Below, in pieces: positions 47,869 through 56,978 of a DNA stretch of 64,000 bases. Positions within the stretch are counted from its first letter, which is position 1. Every line of letters starts with the position of its first letter. The notes below the pieces were generated by a model. It had not been told where the DNA came from. It ran no database searches and saw only the letters and a list, made by a program, of their open reading frames with translations. Both the position numbers and the translations under genes were made by a program. This DNA is from Dialister micraerophilus DSM 19965 (GTDB lineage: Bacteria > Bacillota > Negativicutes > Veillonellales > Dialisteraceae): contig NZ_GL878519.1 of assembly GCF_000194985.1 (NCBI RefSeq), forward strand, positions 184,882 to 248,881. The letters are read 5' to 3'.

Positions 47869-47886
47869 TCAGCACCTCTTTTATTA

Positions 47887-49080
47887 TTAATTTATGTTTT
47901 TTGTTATAACTACGTTACTTATTTTCCCTTTATTTATATATACAACCATAAGGTTCATTTTACTCGGTGAGAAATAAATGTATGCCGTTTGAGGATTATT
48001 ACCTTCGGTACTTACTTCCACTTTATCCGGTTCTCCATAAATGTATTCAAGTGTAGACTGTAAATCACCTTTCGCTATTCCTCTTGATGTCAACATTCCG
48101 GAGTTGTCCAAAAATAATCCGTTTATCAACTTACTTTTTGACGTTACACGAACACCATACCCCGGATAATACCACACTTCTTCACTTACACCTGTATTTT
48201 TACTGATCCATGATTGCCACGGATGAGGTTCAAATTTATCTCCGAGCTTGAAACCTGCAATAGTCAAATCATTATCCGTTACTGAAATTTTGTCTGTTTT
48301 TTTATGATTATCTTCTTTATAATATTCAGGAGGTGTCAAAGAAACCGTTATGGATTTAACTTTATCATCTTTTATATTGAAGTATATTTTTTTATTTCCT
48401 TTTTGATAAACAAAGTAATAACTGTTTTCTTTTCCGTCCCATAAAAGTTGTGACGGTTTACCGTATGAACGTATTACAGATTCTCTCGATGTTCCTACCG
48501 ATATATTTCTATACGTTTCGGCATTTTTACCGAAAATGTAAAATGAAGATATTCCGGTTCCGGATATAACTTTTTTCAAATTCAAATCTTGTCGTTTTAT
48601 ATATGAGTAGGGAAATTCTTTTTCTACTGTAACATCAAAATTTCCCCAAACATATTTATCTCTTATATTGCCTTCAATCACCGAATCTGATTTTCCTAAA
48701 ACTTTTTTAAGTGATTTAACGGAATCTCCAAGTGATATTCCGTTAAACATAAAGTCTTCATCACTTAAAGGTTTTTTATTTATGGAAATAATTTTATTTA
48801 TTTCTTTTTTTATTGTTTCATTTTCAGATTTATTTTCTTTTTCGGTTTTTTTAGCGTTTTCTTTTTTGTTTTCCGAATTTTCTTTATTTTCTGAATTTTC
48901 CGGTTTTTTTATTTTTTCCAAATCGGTTTTATTTTTTTCAGTACTTTTAACTTCCGAAACATTTTTATTCTCTGCTAAAAATACATTATTTGTAATATTT
49001 GCATAAGCACAGTCGCTCATAGTTACAGCACACATGAACGATATAGCTGTGGCCAATTTTATAATACGATTATATTTCAT
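47887..49080 (-). CDS. Exported protein with four G-D...YGxP-type repeats
   Basis: No family recognised with certainty. There is an N-terminal signal peptide (about residues 1-28, ending AYA), then a Lys/Glu/Asn/Ser-rich low-complexity stretch (41-100). Four copies of a motif of the form G-x-x-x-G-D-x(8-9)-Y/L-G-x-P/S follow, at about 113-134, 192-212, 276-290 and 334-355. Each is followed by strands containing aromatic residues. The motif recalls SmpA/BamE-like domains and the stalk domains of Firmicute surface proteins. In this diderm organism a periplasmic or envelope role is reasonable. It is probably co-transcribed with uppP. Confidence 0.7.
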   Translation of the reverse strand: MKYNRIIKLATAISFMCAVTMSDCAYANITNNVFLAENKNVSEVKSTEKNKTDLEKIKKPENSENKENSENKKENAKKTEKENKSENETIKKEINKIISINKKPLSDEDFMFNGISLGDSVKSLKKVLGKSDSVIEGNIRDKYVWGNFDVTVEKEFPYSYIKRQDLNLKKVISGTGISSFYIFGKNAETYRNISVGTSRESVIRSYGKPSQLLWDGKENSYYFVYQKGNKKIYFNIKDDKVKSITVSLTPPEYYKEDNHKKTDKISVTDNDLTIAGFKLGDKFEPHPWQSWISKNTGVSEEVWYYPGYGVRVTSKSKLINGLFLDNSGMLTSRGIAKGDLQSTLEYIYGEPDKVEVSTEGNNPQTAYIYFSPSKMNLMVVYINKGKISNVVITKNIN

Positions 49081-49178
49081 TAATTCCTCTTTCTTGAAAT
49101 GTATATTGATTTAAGCCGCTTTGATTATTATAACCTAAAATTGTTTTTTTTGAAGATAAATTTTTACCAAATACAAAT

Positions 49179-49220
49179 AAGCACTTTATATACTGATTTT
49201 AAACAATACATAAAGTGCTT
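49179..49220 (-). terminator. Terminator of the flavodoxin pair
   Basis: AAGCACTTTAT/ATAAAGTGCTT, 11 pairs with a 20-base loop, 13 bases after the second flavodoxin stop, followed by a T-rich stretch. Confidence 0.7.
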
Positions 49221-49232
49221 TATTCACTATAT

Positions 49233-49661
49233 TCAGGCGTTTGCTAAAGTTTCACCGAGTTTCTTACATTCTTCCAAAATATCGTCTTCCGGATAACCGT
49301 AGGCAACAACAGGTTCGGCAATTGTTTCTATTCCTTCATCATTCAAGCGTTGTTTCCATATTTGCATCCAATCGCCTTGATTCCATGAGTATGAACCGAA
49401 AATTGCTACTTTTTTATTTTGTAATTGAGGCAACAATTCTTCAAAAAAAGGTTCAAATTCGTATTCTTCCAATTGCTCATTTCCCGATGCCGGACATCCT
49501 AATGCAATGTGATCAAATGAAGCGATTTCGTCTGCAGTAACATCACTCACAAAATTCAATGCAACTTCAGCTCCTGCATTTTGTGCTCCTTCTTCTACTG
49601 CGTGTGCCATTGCTTCGGTATTTCCGGATCCTGTCCAATAAACAATAGCTACCTTAGCCAT
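49233..49661 (-). CDS. Flavodoxin (second of tandem pair)
   Basis: A 142-residue FMN electron carrier. The phosphate-binding loop WTGSGNTE, the isoalloxazine-flanking loops CPASGNEQLEEYEFEPF and FGSYSWNQGDW are all present. It lies 20 bases after the first copy at 49682 and differs from it at about 25 of 142 positions, so it arose by tandem duplication. A ribosome binding site (GGAGGT) precedes the ATG. Likely partners (pyruvate oxidoreductase, hydrogenase) are not in the window. Confidence 0.94.
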   Translation of the reverse strand: MAKVAIVYWTGSGNTEAMAHAVEEGAQNAGAEVALNFVSDVTADEIASFDHIALGCPASGNEQLEEYEFEPFFEELLPQLQNKKVAIFGSYSWNQGDWMQIWKQRLNDEGIETIAEPVVAYGYPEDDILEECKKLGETLANA

Positions 49662-49681
49662 AATACCTCCTATATTACACG

Positions 49682-50110
49682 CTATGCATTAGCCAAACTT
49701 TCTCCTAATGCTTTGCATGCTTCCAAAACATCGTCTTCAGGATAGCTATATGCCTTTACAGGTTCGGCAACAAGTTCCACACCTGCTTCATTGAGGCGAT
49801 CTTTCCACAGTTGTATCCAATCACCTTCGTTCCATGAATATGAACCGAAAATTACAACTTTCTTACCTTGCAATTGCGGCAATAATTCTTCAAAGAACGG
49901 TTCGAATTCGTATTCTTCCAACTGCTCATTTCCCATTGCAGGACATCCCAATGCAATGTGGTCGAATGAAGCCGCTTCATCTGCAGATATATCACTTACA
50001 AAATTTAAAGATACTTCGGCACCTGCATTTTGTGCTCCTTCTTCTACTGCATGTGCCATTGCTTCCGTATTACCTGAACCTGTCCAATATACAATAACAA
50101 TTTTAGACAT
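49682..50110 (-). CDS. Flavodoxin (first of tandem pair)
   Basis: A 142-residue flavodoxin with WTGSGNTE, CPAMGNEQLEEYEFEPF and FGSYSWNEGDW. It is the promoter-proximal copy: a strong sigma-A promoter lies 40 bases upstream, and AGGAGG precedes the ATG. Downstream of it come the second copy and a shared terminator. The codon choice appears tuned for high expression, like that of its twin. Confidence 0.94.
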   Translation of the reverse strand: MSKIVIVYWTGSGNTEAMAHAVEEGAQNAGAEVSLNFVSDISADEAASFDHIALGCPAMGNEQLEEYEFEPFFEELLPQLQGKKVVIFGSYSWNEGDWIQLWKDRLNEAGVELVAEPVKAYSYPEDDVLEACKALGESLANA

Positions 50111-50151
50111 TATATTCCTCCTAAAAGACGTATTAAATTTACGACAACTAT

Positions 50152-50180
50152 ACTATACTTATTCGTTTTTGTATTGTCAA
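50152..50180 (-). promoter_or_regulatory. Sigma-A promoter of the flavodoxin operon
   Basis: TTGACA (50180-50175), a 17-base spacer and TATAGT (50157-50152). Followed by a short leader and AGGAGG before the first flavodoxin. Confidence 0.88.
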
Positions 50181-50211
50181 TATAATTATATCGAAATACA
50201 TAAATTTAATA

Positions 50212-50844
50212 TTATTTAAATTCTCTTTTTACAAGTATATCACTTACTATATTTTTCATATCCCGAATATCTCCGTCGTAACAAACAATTCCCAAATAAA
50301 TTTGATACTTGTCGTGTTGTAAAACGAGTTGATATTCTTCGTTATACACAATACCTTTTTCATATCTCGGAATGGAAAAAGTTCCTTCCCAACAGTAATT
50401 TTTATTCCTTTTGATTTTTTTTAAAGGATTTTGATTTTTATACAAAGCATTGTTTTGTGCAATTTTCAAATTCAAATCATGTGCGATTGCATCGAATTTT
50501 TCTTCTATCGGCGCATTTTTATACTCATATAAATTATTTTCCAATAAATACGGTGATCCCAAGACTTGACTTGTTGCCCACCCATATGAATAATGCGGAG
50601 GCTTATTGTAGGTCATAGTATAGTAATGACCAGACGTTGCACCCGAATGAATAAAAAATTCCTTTATTCCACCAAATTTTTCAAAGGAGAGTGTTTTTTG
50701 TTCTCCCTCATCAATACTTATCGCCTCAGGCAATTTGGTCTTACCTATATTTTCAAAATTCCATGTTTTTGCATTTACTACATTATTAATACTTGAAAAT
50801 ATAATTAATGATATTGCAAATGCAATTATTTTTTGTTTTATCAT
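50212..50844 (-). CDS. Exported hypothetical protein
   Basis: Not recognised. About 210 residues with a clear signal peptide (MIKQKIIAFAISLIIFSS to about residue 25, cleavage after VNA). The mature part is basic and aromatic-rich (HYYTMTYNKPPHYSYGWATS) with two cysteines that could pair. The ATG at 50844 overlaps the glnS stop by 4 bases, so it is translated from the glnS message. No defined domain is visible. Confidence 0.7.
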   Translation of the reverse strand: MIKQKIIAFAISLIIFSSINNVVNAKTWNFENIGKTKLPEAISIDEGEQKTLSFEKFGGIKEFFIHSGATSGHYYTMTYNKPPHYSYGWATSQVLGSPYLLENNLYEYKNAPIEEKFDAIAHDLNLKIAQNNALYKNQNPLKKIKRNKNYCWEGTFSIPRYEKGIVYNEEYQLVLQHDKYQIYLGIVCYDGDIRDMKNIVSDILVKREFK

Positions 50845-52517
50845 TTTGTTTTCTTTTGTAATTTTGCCCAAGTATCTCTCAATCCTACTATTCTGTTTAC
50901 AACAATTTCATTATCGTTTGTATCTTTGTCTATTATAAAATAACCTTTTCTCAAAAATTGGAATCTGTCTCCTACTTTGTAATTCTTTATTGCAGATTCC
51001 GCTTTAGATTTCATTATGATTAAAGATTTCGGATTTACTTTATCTATAAAGTCACGTCCGTCATCTTCATCATCCGGCGAGAACATATAATCATAAAGTC
51101 TTGCAGTAATATCTACCGCATCTTTTGCACTTACCCAATGCAACGTACCTTTTACTTTTCTATCCGCACCGGGCGTTCCGCTTCTTGTTTCCATATCACA
51201 AGTACAATGAATTTCTTTAATTTCTCCGTTTTCATCCTTGATAACTTCATCGCAGCGTACTATGTATGCACCCTTCAATCTGACTTCTTTACCCGGTGTC
51301 ATACGGAAGAATTTCCTTGCCGGAACTTCCATGAAATCTTCACGTTCTATGTATAATTCTCTGCCGAATGCTACTTTACGTTCTCCCATAGATAAATCTT
51401 CCGGATTGTTTTCCATTGTCATGTATTCAACTTTATCTTCAGGGTAATTTGTAAGAACAACCTTAACAGGATCTATAACTGTCATTATTCTTGGTACTTT
51501 TTTCTTCAAATCTTCACGTATACAATATTCAAGCATGCCTATATCAACTAAACTGTCGGCTTTTGCAACTCCTATCAAGTCACAAAAATGTCTTAATGAT
51601 TCCGGAGTATATCCTCTTCTTCTTATTCCTGAAATTGTCGGCATACGAGGATCGTCCCATCCTGAAACCACACCTGATTCCACCAATCTGCGCAGTTTAC
51701 GCTTACTTGTAATCATAGTAGTGACATTTAATCTTGCAAATTCTATTTGGCGAGGTTTTTCTTTTCCTTCGTATGCTTGCAAGCACCAGTTGTAAAGCGG
51801 TCTTCTTTCTTCAAATTCCACTGTACATACTGAATGTGTAATTTTTTCAATCGCATCGGATAACGGATGTGCAAAATCATACATCGGATAAATACACCAT
51901 TCATTACCTGTACGATGATGAGCTACATGTAAAATACGATACAAAACAGGATCGCGCATAACCATATTAGGAGATGCCATATCTATTTTTGCACGAAGTA
52001 CTTTTTCACCGTCTTTGTACTTGCCTTCTTTCATTTCTTTAAATAAACGCAAATTTTCTTCCACGCTGCGATTACGCCACGGACTTTCAACGCCCGGATG
52101 TTCCAAATCCCCACGTGTATCATGAATTTCTTCACTCGATTGGTCATCTACATATGCCAATCCCATTCTTATCAATTTGCATGCATATTCATAAAGTTCC
52201 GGAAAGTAATCCGATGCATAATGAACAGGTTCTTTCCAATGAAATCCCAGCCACTTTACATCATATAAAATTGAATTGACGTATTCGACATCTTCTTTCG
52301 TAGGATTTGTATCATCAAATCTTACGTTTGTTTCCCCATAATATTTTTCTCCCAATCCGAAATTCAAACAAATACTTTTTACATGTCCTACATGTAAATA
52401 TCCGTTCGGTTCCGGCGGAAATCTTGTTAAAACACGATTATTTTCATAAACATTGTTCTCTATATCTTTATTTATTTCCGCTTCAATAAAATTTGAAGCC
52501 GATTTGGTTTCGCTCAT
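50841..52517 (-). CDS. glnS: Glutaminyl-tRNA synthetase
   Basis: GlnRS charges tRNA-Gln directly. It is a class I synthetase with the HIGH-type motif HVGHVKS after PPEPNGYL and a KMSKS-type motif ITSKRKL. EFARLNVT and the beta-barrel anticodon domain (GREYIEREDFM-like) are present. At 558 residues it matches the bacterial GlnS length. Most Firmicutes lack it and use GatCAB instead, so this gene was probably gained by transfer in the lineage. A promoter (TTTACT-17-TATAAT, 52583-52555) precedes it. Confidence 0.96.
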   Translation of the reverse strand: MSETKSASNFIEAEINKDIENNVYENNRVLTRFPPEPNGYLHVGHVKSICLNFGLGEKYYGETNVRFDDTNPTKEDVEYVNSILYDVKWLGFHWKEPVHYASDYFPELYEYACKLIRMGLAYVDDQSSEEIHDTRGDLEHPGVESPWRNRSVEENLRLFKEMKEGKYKDGEKVLRAKIDMASPNMVMRDPVLYRILHVAHHRTGNEWCIYPMYDFAHPLSDAIEKITHSVCTVEFEERRPLYNWCLQAYEGKEKPRQIEFARLNVTTMITSKRKLRRLVESGVVSGWDDPRMPTISGIRRRGYTPESLRHFCDLIGVAKADSLVDIGMLEYCIREDLKKKVPRIMTVIDPVKVVLTNYPEDKVEYMTMENNPEDLSMGERKVAFGRELYIEREDFMEVPARKFFRMTPGKEVRLKGAYIVRCDEVIKDENGEIKEIHCTCDMETRSGTPGADRKVKGTLHWVSAKDAVDITARLYDYMFSPDDEDDGRDFIDKVNPKSLIIMKSKAESAIKNYKVGDRFQFLRKGYFIIDKDTNDNEIVVNRIVGLRDTWAKLQKKTK

Positions 52518-52681
52518 ATAAACCTCCTCATTTCCCCGATAAATATTATTTACTATTATAATCTATAAAGTATGTATAGTAAAATAGTTTAAGCAATTGT
52601 ATACTGTTTATATTGCAAATTTTATTTTGAAAAACAAAAAAATTATTTATAATTGTATAAGATATCGTAAAGGAGTTAAAA

Positions 52682-53566
52682 ATGCGTAAATTAATAACAT
52701 ATAATTATAAAGGACTTACACAATGGGGTGTTCTATCAAGTGATGATAAAGAAATAATTCCTTCCGAATTGCTTGAGGAAACATACTTCATTCCTCTTTC
52801 AGAAAATCTTTTTTCTTTCATAAATTCGGGAGATGAAGGTCTTATAAATTTGGAAAAATGTCTGGCTATGAATGAAAAGGATAACGCTGTACCTACCATT
52901 TCAATAAATGATGTAGAGATTGAAATTCCGTTCATTTCAGGCAGAAATATTTTTTGTGTAGGTAAAAATTACAAATCTCATGTAAAAGAATTTGAAAATA
53001 CGAATGATATTCCAAGTACTCCAGTATTTTTCACAAAAGCTGCATCTTCACTTACCGCTACAAACAAAAGCATAATCAGACATTACGATATTTCAAAAGA
53101 GCTTGATTATGAGGGTGAGCTTGCAATTGTAATCGGTAAAAAAGGAACGGATATAAAGGAAGAAGACGCACTGAATTATATTTACGGTTATACAATTATA
53201 AATGATATTACTTCCAGAGATTTACAGCGTTCTCACGAGCAGTGGTTCAAAGGAAAAAGTTTGGATACATTTTGCCCGATAGGCCCTGTAATATTAACAG
53301 GTTCTAACAATACTTCATTTACAATTGAAACAAAAGTAAACGGTGAATTACGCCAAAAAGATTCAACCGATAATATGATTTTTTCCATTTCAAAAATTAT
53401 TTCGAATCTTTCCAAAGGTATAACTTTACTTCCGGGAGATATTATCGCAACCGGAACTCCTCAGGGAGTCGGAATGGGCTTTAATCCTCCGAAGTTTCTT
53501 AAATCCGGAGATAAAATTGAAATCACCATAAGTAATATAGGTTCATTGGTAAATAATGTAAAATAA
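52682..53566 (+). CDS. Fumarylacetoacetate hydrolase-family protein
   Basis: A FAH-fold metalloenzyme (294 residues) of the group that hydrolyses or decarboxylates 2-oxo acids such as acylpyruvates or oxaloacetate. The metal ligands are in ELDYEGELAIVIGKKG and DITSRDLQ. GKNYKSHVKEF and the C-terminal GDIIATGTPQGVGMG complete the signature. An N-terminal extra domain of about 90 residues is present. AAGGAG precedes the ATG. It is a single plus-strand gene divergent from glnS; the substrate is unknown. Confidence 0.9.
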   Translation: MRKLITYNYKGLTQWGVLSSDDKEIIPSELLEETYFIPLSENLFSFINSGDEGLINLEKCLAMNEKDNAVPTISINDVEIEIPFISGRNIFCVGKNYKSHVKEFENTNDIPSTPVFFTKAASSLTATNKSIIRHYDISKELDYEGELAIVIGKKGTDIKEEDALNYIYGYTIINDITSRDLQRSHEQWFKGKSLDTFCPIGPVILTGSNNTSFTIETKVNGELRQKDSTDNMIFSISKIISNLSKGITLLPGDIIATGTPQGVGMGFNPPKFLKSGDKIEITISNIGSLVNNVK

Positions 53567-53650
53567 AAAAGAGTTCAAATATATGATATGTACCTCTTAC
53601 CGGATAAACCGGTAAAGAGGAACGTATCAAAAGTATTTAAACTCTTTTTA
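53567..53650. terminator. Convergent two-tier hairpin terminator
   Basis: The outer arms AAAAAGAGTTCAAAT (53567-53581) and ATTTAAACTCTTTTT (53636-53650) enclose an inner hairpin, CCTCTTACCGG...CCGGTAAAGAGG. It lies between convergent genes, with a T tract for both directions. Confidence 0.82.
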
Positions 53651-54535
53651 TTATGCTTTCTTATTTAATTTGTCTGTAGATTTCCATCTTCTATGCAACC
53701 AAAACCATTCTTCCGGATATTTTTTTATCCATTCTTCAAGTCGTTTATTTATTATATCGGTAATTTGCTTGATAGATTCTTTTTTTGATAAATTTTTTTC
53801 AGCTTTTATAGGCTCCCAAATTTTTACTTTATACTTCTTATTTTTTTCTTGATGTATCATTACGGATACGACAGGTGCATCGCATAATAATGATAAATGT
53901 GCAGGACCGGTTGCAGTAAGTGTAGGTATATTAAAAAAATCTGATAATATACCGGTTTTCCCCGGATCTTGATCGCATAAAAGAGCAATAAAATATCCTT
54001 CTTTCAAACGTCTATACATATCTCTTACTCCGGTCTTATATTCAATTTTTTGTCCGGTCAAGCTTCTGTATTCGACTAAAAAACGATCAAATCCTTGATT
54101 GCTTTGCTTCATGGCAACCGAAAGTAGAGGGTATCCGTACATAGCAAGCAACGCACCGAGCATTTCCCAATTACCGGAATGTCCTGTGGCTAAAATACAA
54201 CCTTTTTTGTTTTTTATCAACTCATCCAAATATTCTTTTCCTTCTATATTTGCATATTTTGAAGGATTTTTTTTATCTAATAAAGGAAAACGAAACATGG
54301 ATACACACATAGGACCAAATCTTAATGCAGAAGATTTTGCTATTTCTTCAGCTTTTTTTATGTCATCGGTAATTTCGGTACGCAAAATATTTTGTATTGA
54401 GATTTGTTTCCTTTTTAAGGGAATTAATTTTAGAAATAATCTGCCCATCAATTCTCCCATGTAATTTGCTTTTTCTTCAGATAAATTACATGCTATTTTT
54501 GCAAGACCTTTCATAATTCCGTATGTAACGTTCAT
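53651..54535 (-). CDS. LpxL/HtrB-type lipid A acyltransferase
   Basis: An inner-membrane lysophospholipid-acyltransferase-family protein that adds secondary acyl chains to Kdo2-lipid A. The catalytic HSGNWE (H-x4-E) motif is at about residue 120, with CDQDPGKTGILSDFF and the C-terminal YPEEWFWLHRRWK as in LpxL/LpxM. At 294 residues it is typical. Last gene of the envelope block and direct proof, with lpxD, of lipopolysaccharide synthesis. Confidence 0.92.
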   Translation of the reverse strand: MNVTYGIMKGLAKIACNLSEEKANYMGELMGRLFLKLIPLKRKQISIQNILRTEITDDIKKAEEIAKSSALRFGPMCVSMFRFPLLDKKNPSKYANIEGKEYLDELIKNKKGCILATGHSGNWEMLGALLAMYGYPLLSVAMKQSNQGFDRFLVEYRSLTGQKIEYKTGVRDMYRRLKEGYFIALLCDQDPGKTGILSDFFNIPTLTATGPAHLSLLCDAPVVSVMIHQEKNKKYKVKIWEPIKAEKNLSKKESIKQITDIINKRLEEWIKKYPEEWFWLHRRWKSTDKLNKKA

Positions 54536-54561
54536 AGTACTCCTTCAATCAAGATAAACAA

Positions 54562-54583
54562 AAAAGATGCAATTGCACCTTTT
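54562..54583 (-). terminator. Small hairpin terminator after lpxD
   Basis: AAAAGGTGC/GCATCTTTT (one G-T pair) with a 4-base loop and a run of six T on the minus strand, at the lpxD stop. Confidence 0.6.
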
Positions 54584-55616
54584 ATGTATTTTTCAGCTTA
54601 TTTTCAAATTCAGTTACTGTTTTATCCAATTTACGAACTTTTTTTAATATATCGGGCAGCTTGTTAAGCGTTGCTTCTATACGCCCCCATTTAGCATGTT
54701 TCTTTGCAGGAAATCCTACATAAAATCCGGATTCGGAGATATTTCCTATAACTGCACTTTTTGCACCGACAGTTACATTGTCTGCAATTTTAACATGACC
54801 TGCAACTCCGGACTGTCCGGCAAGTACACATTTATTTCCGATTTTTGTACTTCCTGCAACACCTGTTTGCGCAATAATGAAACAATCTTCTCCGACTTCT
54901 ACATTGTGTCCGAGATGTACCAAGTTATCAATCTTTGTTCCTCTTCTTATTACTGTATCATTCATTGCACCGTTGTCTACGGTTGTCCCTGCACCCAATT
55001 CGACATCATCGCCTACTACTACTTTCCCCAATTGCTTTATATGTGTATGATGCCCGTTTTCATCAGTTGAAAAACCGAACCCCTGACTTCCTACAACTGC
55101 ATGTGCTCGAATTACTACTTTATCGCCGATAACGGTATTTTCATGTATTACCGCGCCCGGATTTATTTCACAATTTTTTCCGATTACGCTATTTTCACCT
55201 ATATATACAAACGGGAAAATAACGGTTTTTTCATCTACAGTTACATTATCTCCGATAACCGTATATGCCATTATACAAGCACTTTCTGAAATTTTTACAT
55301 TCTTACCTATTACAGCAGTAGGATGTATTTGCGGAGCAAATGTTTTTTCCGGATAAAAAATTTCTATAAGTTTTCCGAAAGCACCTCGACAATCACGTAC
55401 CACTATTAAGTTTTTATCACAATTTTCAATTGGTGAATCTACAAGAATTACACCGGCTTTAAATTGATTTATATATTCAACATAAACACCTTTTGCAAAC
55501 GTTGCGTGTTCAGGACCTGCAGATTCGGCACTTTTGACATCTTTAATGATTATATCAGGATTACCGTATAAAGTTCCGCCCAATAAATTTGCTATTTCTC
55601 CGATAGTTTTTTGCAT
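54582..55616 (-). CDS. lpxD: UDP-3-O-acylglucosamine N-acyltransferase
   Basis: LpxD adds the second primary acyl chain in lipid A synthesis. The N-terminal LpxD domain (about 1-100) is followed by left-handed beta-helix hexapeptide repeats (HPTAVIGKNVKI ... IGDNVTVDEKTVI) and the catalytic His region AHAVVGSQGFGFS. A C-terminal helix ends it. It sits 1 base after the preceding Skp-like gene, as expected in a bamA-skp-lpxD cluster. Confidence 0.96.
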   Translation of the reverse strand: MQKTIGEIANLLGGTLYGNPDIIIKDVKSAESAGPEHATFAKGVYVEYINQFKAGVILVDSPIENCDKNLIVVRDCRGAFGKLIEIFYPEKTFAPQIHPTAVIGKNVKISESACIMAYTVIGDNVTVDEKTVIFPFVYIGENSVIGKNCEINPGAVIHENTVIGDKVVIRAHAVVGSQGFGFSTDENGHHTHIKQLGKVVVGDDVELGAGTTVDNGAMNDTVIRRGTKIDNLVHLGHNVEVGEDCFIIAQTGVAGSTKIGNKCVLAGQSGVAGHVKIADNVTVGAKSAVIGNISESGFYVGFPAKKHAKWGRIEATLNKLPDILKKVRKLDKTVTEFENKLKNT

Positions 55617-55617
55617 C

Positions 55618-56052
55618 TTATTTTCCCGTTTCAGTTCCTGAATTATTTATTTTCTTTAAAACATCTTCTGTCACATCTATTGCGCCTTCAGGTACTGCAC
55701 CTTTATGCATGACAATACTCAATCCTTTTTCTTTAGCTACCGCTTCACATTGTGAGTTTACTATAGATTCTACTTGCTTATGTTTGCTTTGTACGAAAAT
55801 CATTTGCTCTTGTTGTGCTGCAGCAGCTTTCTTTTGGGCTTCTTCTTCGGAAAGTCCTTCTGTTTCTTTAGCCAAACGTGCTCTTATTTCTGCATCTTTA
55901 TTTATTACTTCTTTTTGTATCTCTTTAATCTTAGGTGATTCATTTTGTATTTTCTCAAAATCCACTACACCTACTTTTTCACTTCCGCACCCCGATAAAA
56001 CGGTTGCCGCTGCAATCATTGCAATAAGTGCGGATTTTTTCCATAATTTCAT
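55618..56052 (-). CDS. Skp/OmpH-like lipoprotein (third copy)
   Basis: A 144-residue protein with a lipoprotein signal (LSGC at residues 19-22) and then a Skp/OmpH-type segment: KVGVVDFEKI, a helical hairpin (AEIRARLAKETEGLSEEEAQKKA) and IDVTEDVLKKIN. Skp proteins are trimeric periplasmic chaperones of outer-membrane proteins. The lipid anchor would tether this one to a membrane. It directly precedes lpxD. Confidence 0.85.
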   Translation of the reverse strand: MKLWKKSALIAMIAAATVLSGCGSEKVGVVDFEKIQNESPKIKEIQKEVINKDAEIRARLAKETEGLSEEEAQKKAAAAQQEQMIFVQSKHKQVESIVNSQCEAVAKEKGLSIVMHKGAVPEGAIDVTEDVLKKINNSGTETGK

Positions 56053-56060
56053 ATTTTTTC

Positions 56061-56978
56061 CTACTCTTCCTGTATTATTTTACTTACTATATCACCGGTA
56101 ACGTCAACAGCACTCACATTAATGGTATGTTCTGAAAAAATCATAGATAAATTTTTTTCCAATGCAACTCTTTCAGCATCTTTTCTTATATCTTCCATAA
56201 TTTCAGATTTTATCTTCGCCATTTGCTTTTGTTTCAATTCCAATTTATGTTGCCAATTCTCATCCCATGATTTCAGTTCAGGATAAACTTTTTCTTCGGA
56301 ATCAAATTTTTGAATTGATTTTTTACCGATTTCCGATTTTATTTTTTCTGCTGAAGATTTTGCAAAAGCCTCCAATTCATCGGCTGCTTTTTCTTTTTCT
56401 TTTATGAAAAATGTTTTTTCTTCTTCAGTCCAATCTGAAAAATCTTCATTTGAGATACTTCTGTTTTTTAACAATTCTTGCAATTCTTTTTCCGCTTTTT
56501 CTTTTTCTTCCTGACTTATACCTGTTACTACAAATTTCATTTGAAGATTTGCAATGCGGATATTATCATCAAAATTATTTTTATCAATTAAAACATTCTT
56601 ATTATGTTTTGCTGAAATATTCTCATATGTTTTTTTCAATTTTTCATTTAATTCATTTTCTTTTGCTTTAATTCGAGATTGCAATTCTTTTTGTGCGGAT
56701 TCTAAAGCATTTTTATCTTGCATCGCATTATCGACTTGAGTTTTCATCGAATAAACTTTCATCATTTGATTACGTTCATTACTGTATTGCTGTATCAAAT
56801 GATTGTATTCCGTTTCAAGTCTGAAATACTCGGAATATTTAGGATGAGATTTAATAAGTGTTTCATAATCCGCTACACCGTAAACTGCGGGCATTGCAGA
56901 TTCTTGTTTTTGTCCGCATCCTCCGATTAATATACCGACTCCTACAAGTAATGCCGCCCAGAAAGTTTTTTTATTCAT
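56061..56978 (-). CDS. Skp/OmpH-like lipoprotein (second copy, long coiled coil)
   Basis: A protein of 305 residues with a lipobox (GGCG, Cys near residue 20), and a long Lys/Glu-rich coiled-coil body. It has two YxxLIxxHP/VYPELKSWDE segments that look like two Skp-like halves: about 30-130 and 190-300. Its C-terminal INVSAVDVTGDIVSKI matches the end of its neighbours. The ATG at 56978 overlaps the stop of the first copy (TGATG); GTG at 56981 is a less likely start. Confidence 0.8.
   Translation of the reverse strand: MNKKTFWAALLVGVGILIGGCGQKQESAMPAVYGVADYETLIKSHPKYSEYFRLETEYNHLIQQYSNERNQMMKVYSMKTQVDNAMQDKNALESAQKELQSRIKAKENELNEKLKKTYENISAKHNKNVLIDKNNFDDNIRIANLQMKFVVTGISQEEKEKAEKELQELLKNRSISNEDFSDWTEEEKTFFIKEKEKAADELEAFAKSSAEKIKSEIGKKSIQKFDSEEKVYPELKSWDENWQHKLELKQKQMAKIKSEIMEDIRKDAERVALEKNLSMIFSEHTINVSAVDVTGDIVSKIIQEE

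Noticed and set aside
49791..50219. 142-codon plus-strand open frame opposite the first flavodoxin
   Set aside because: Shadow frame; no ribosome binding site and no family resemblance.
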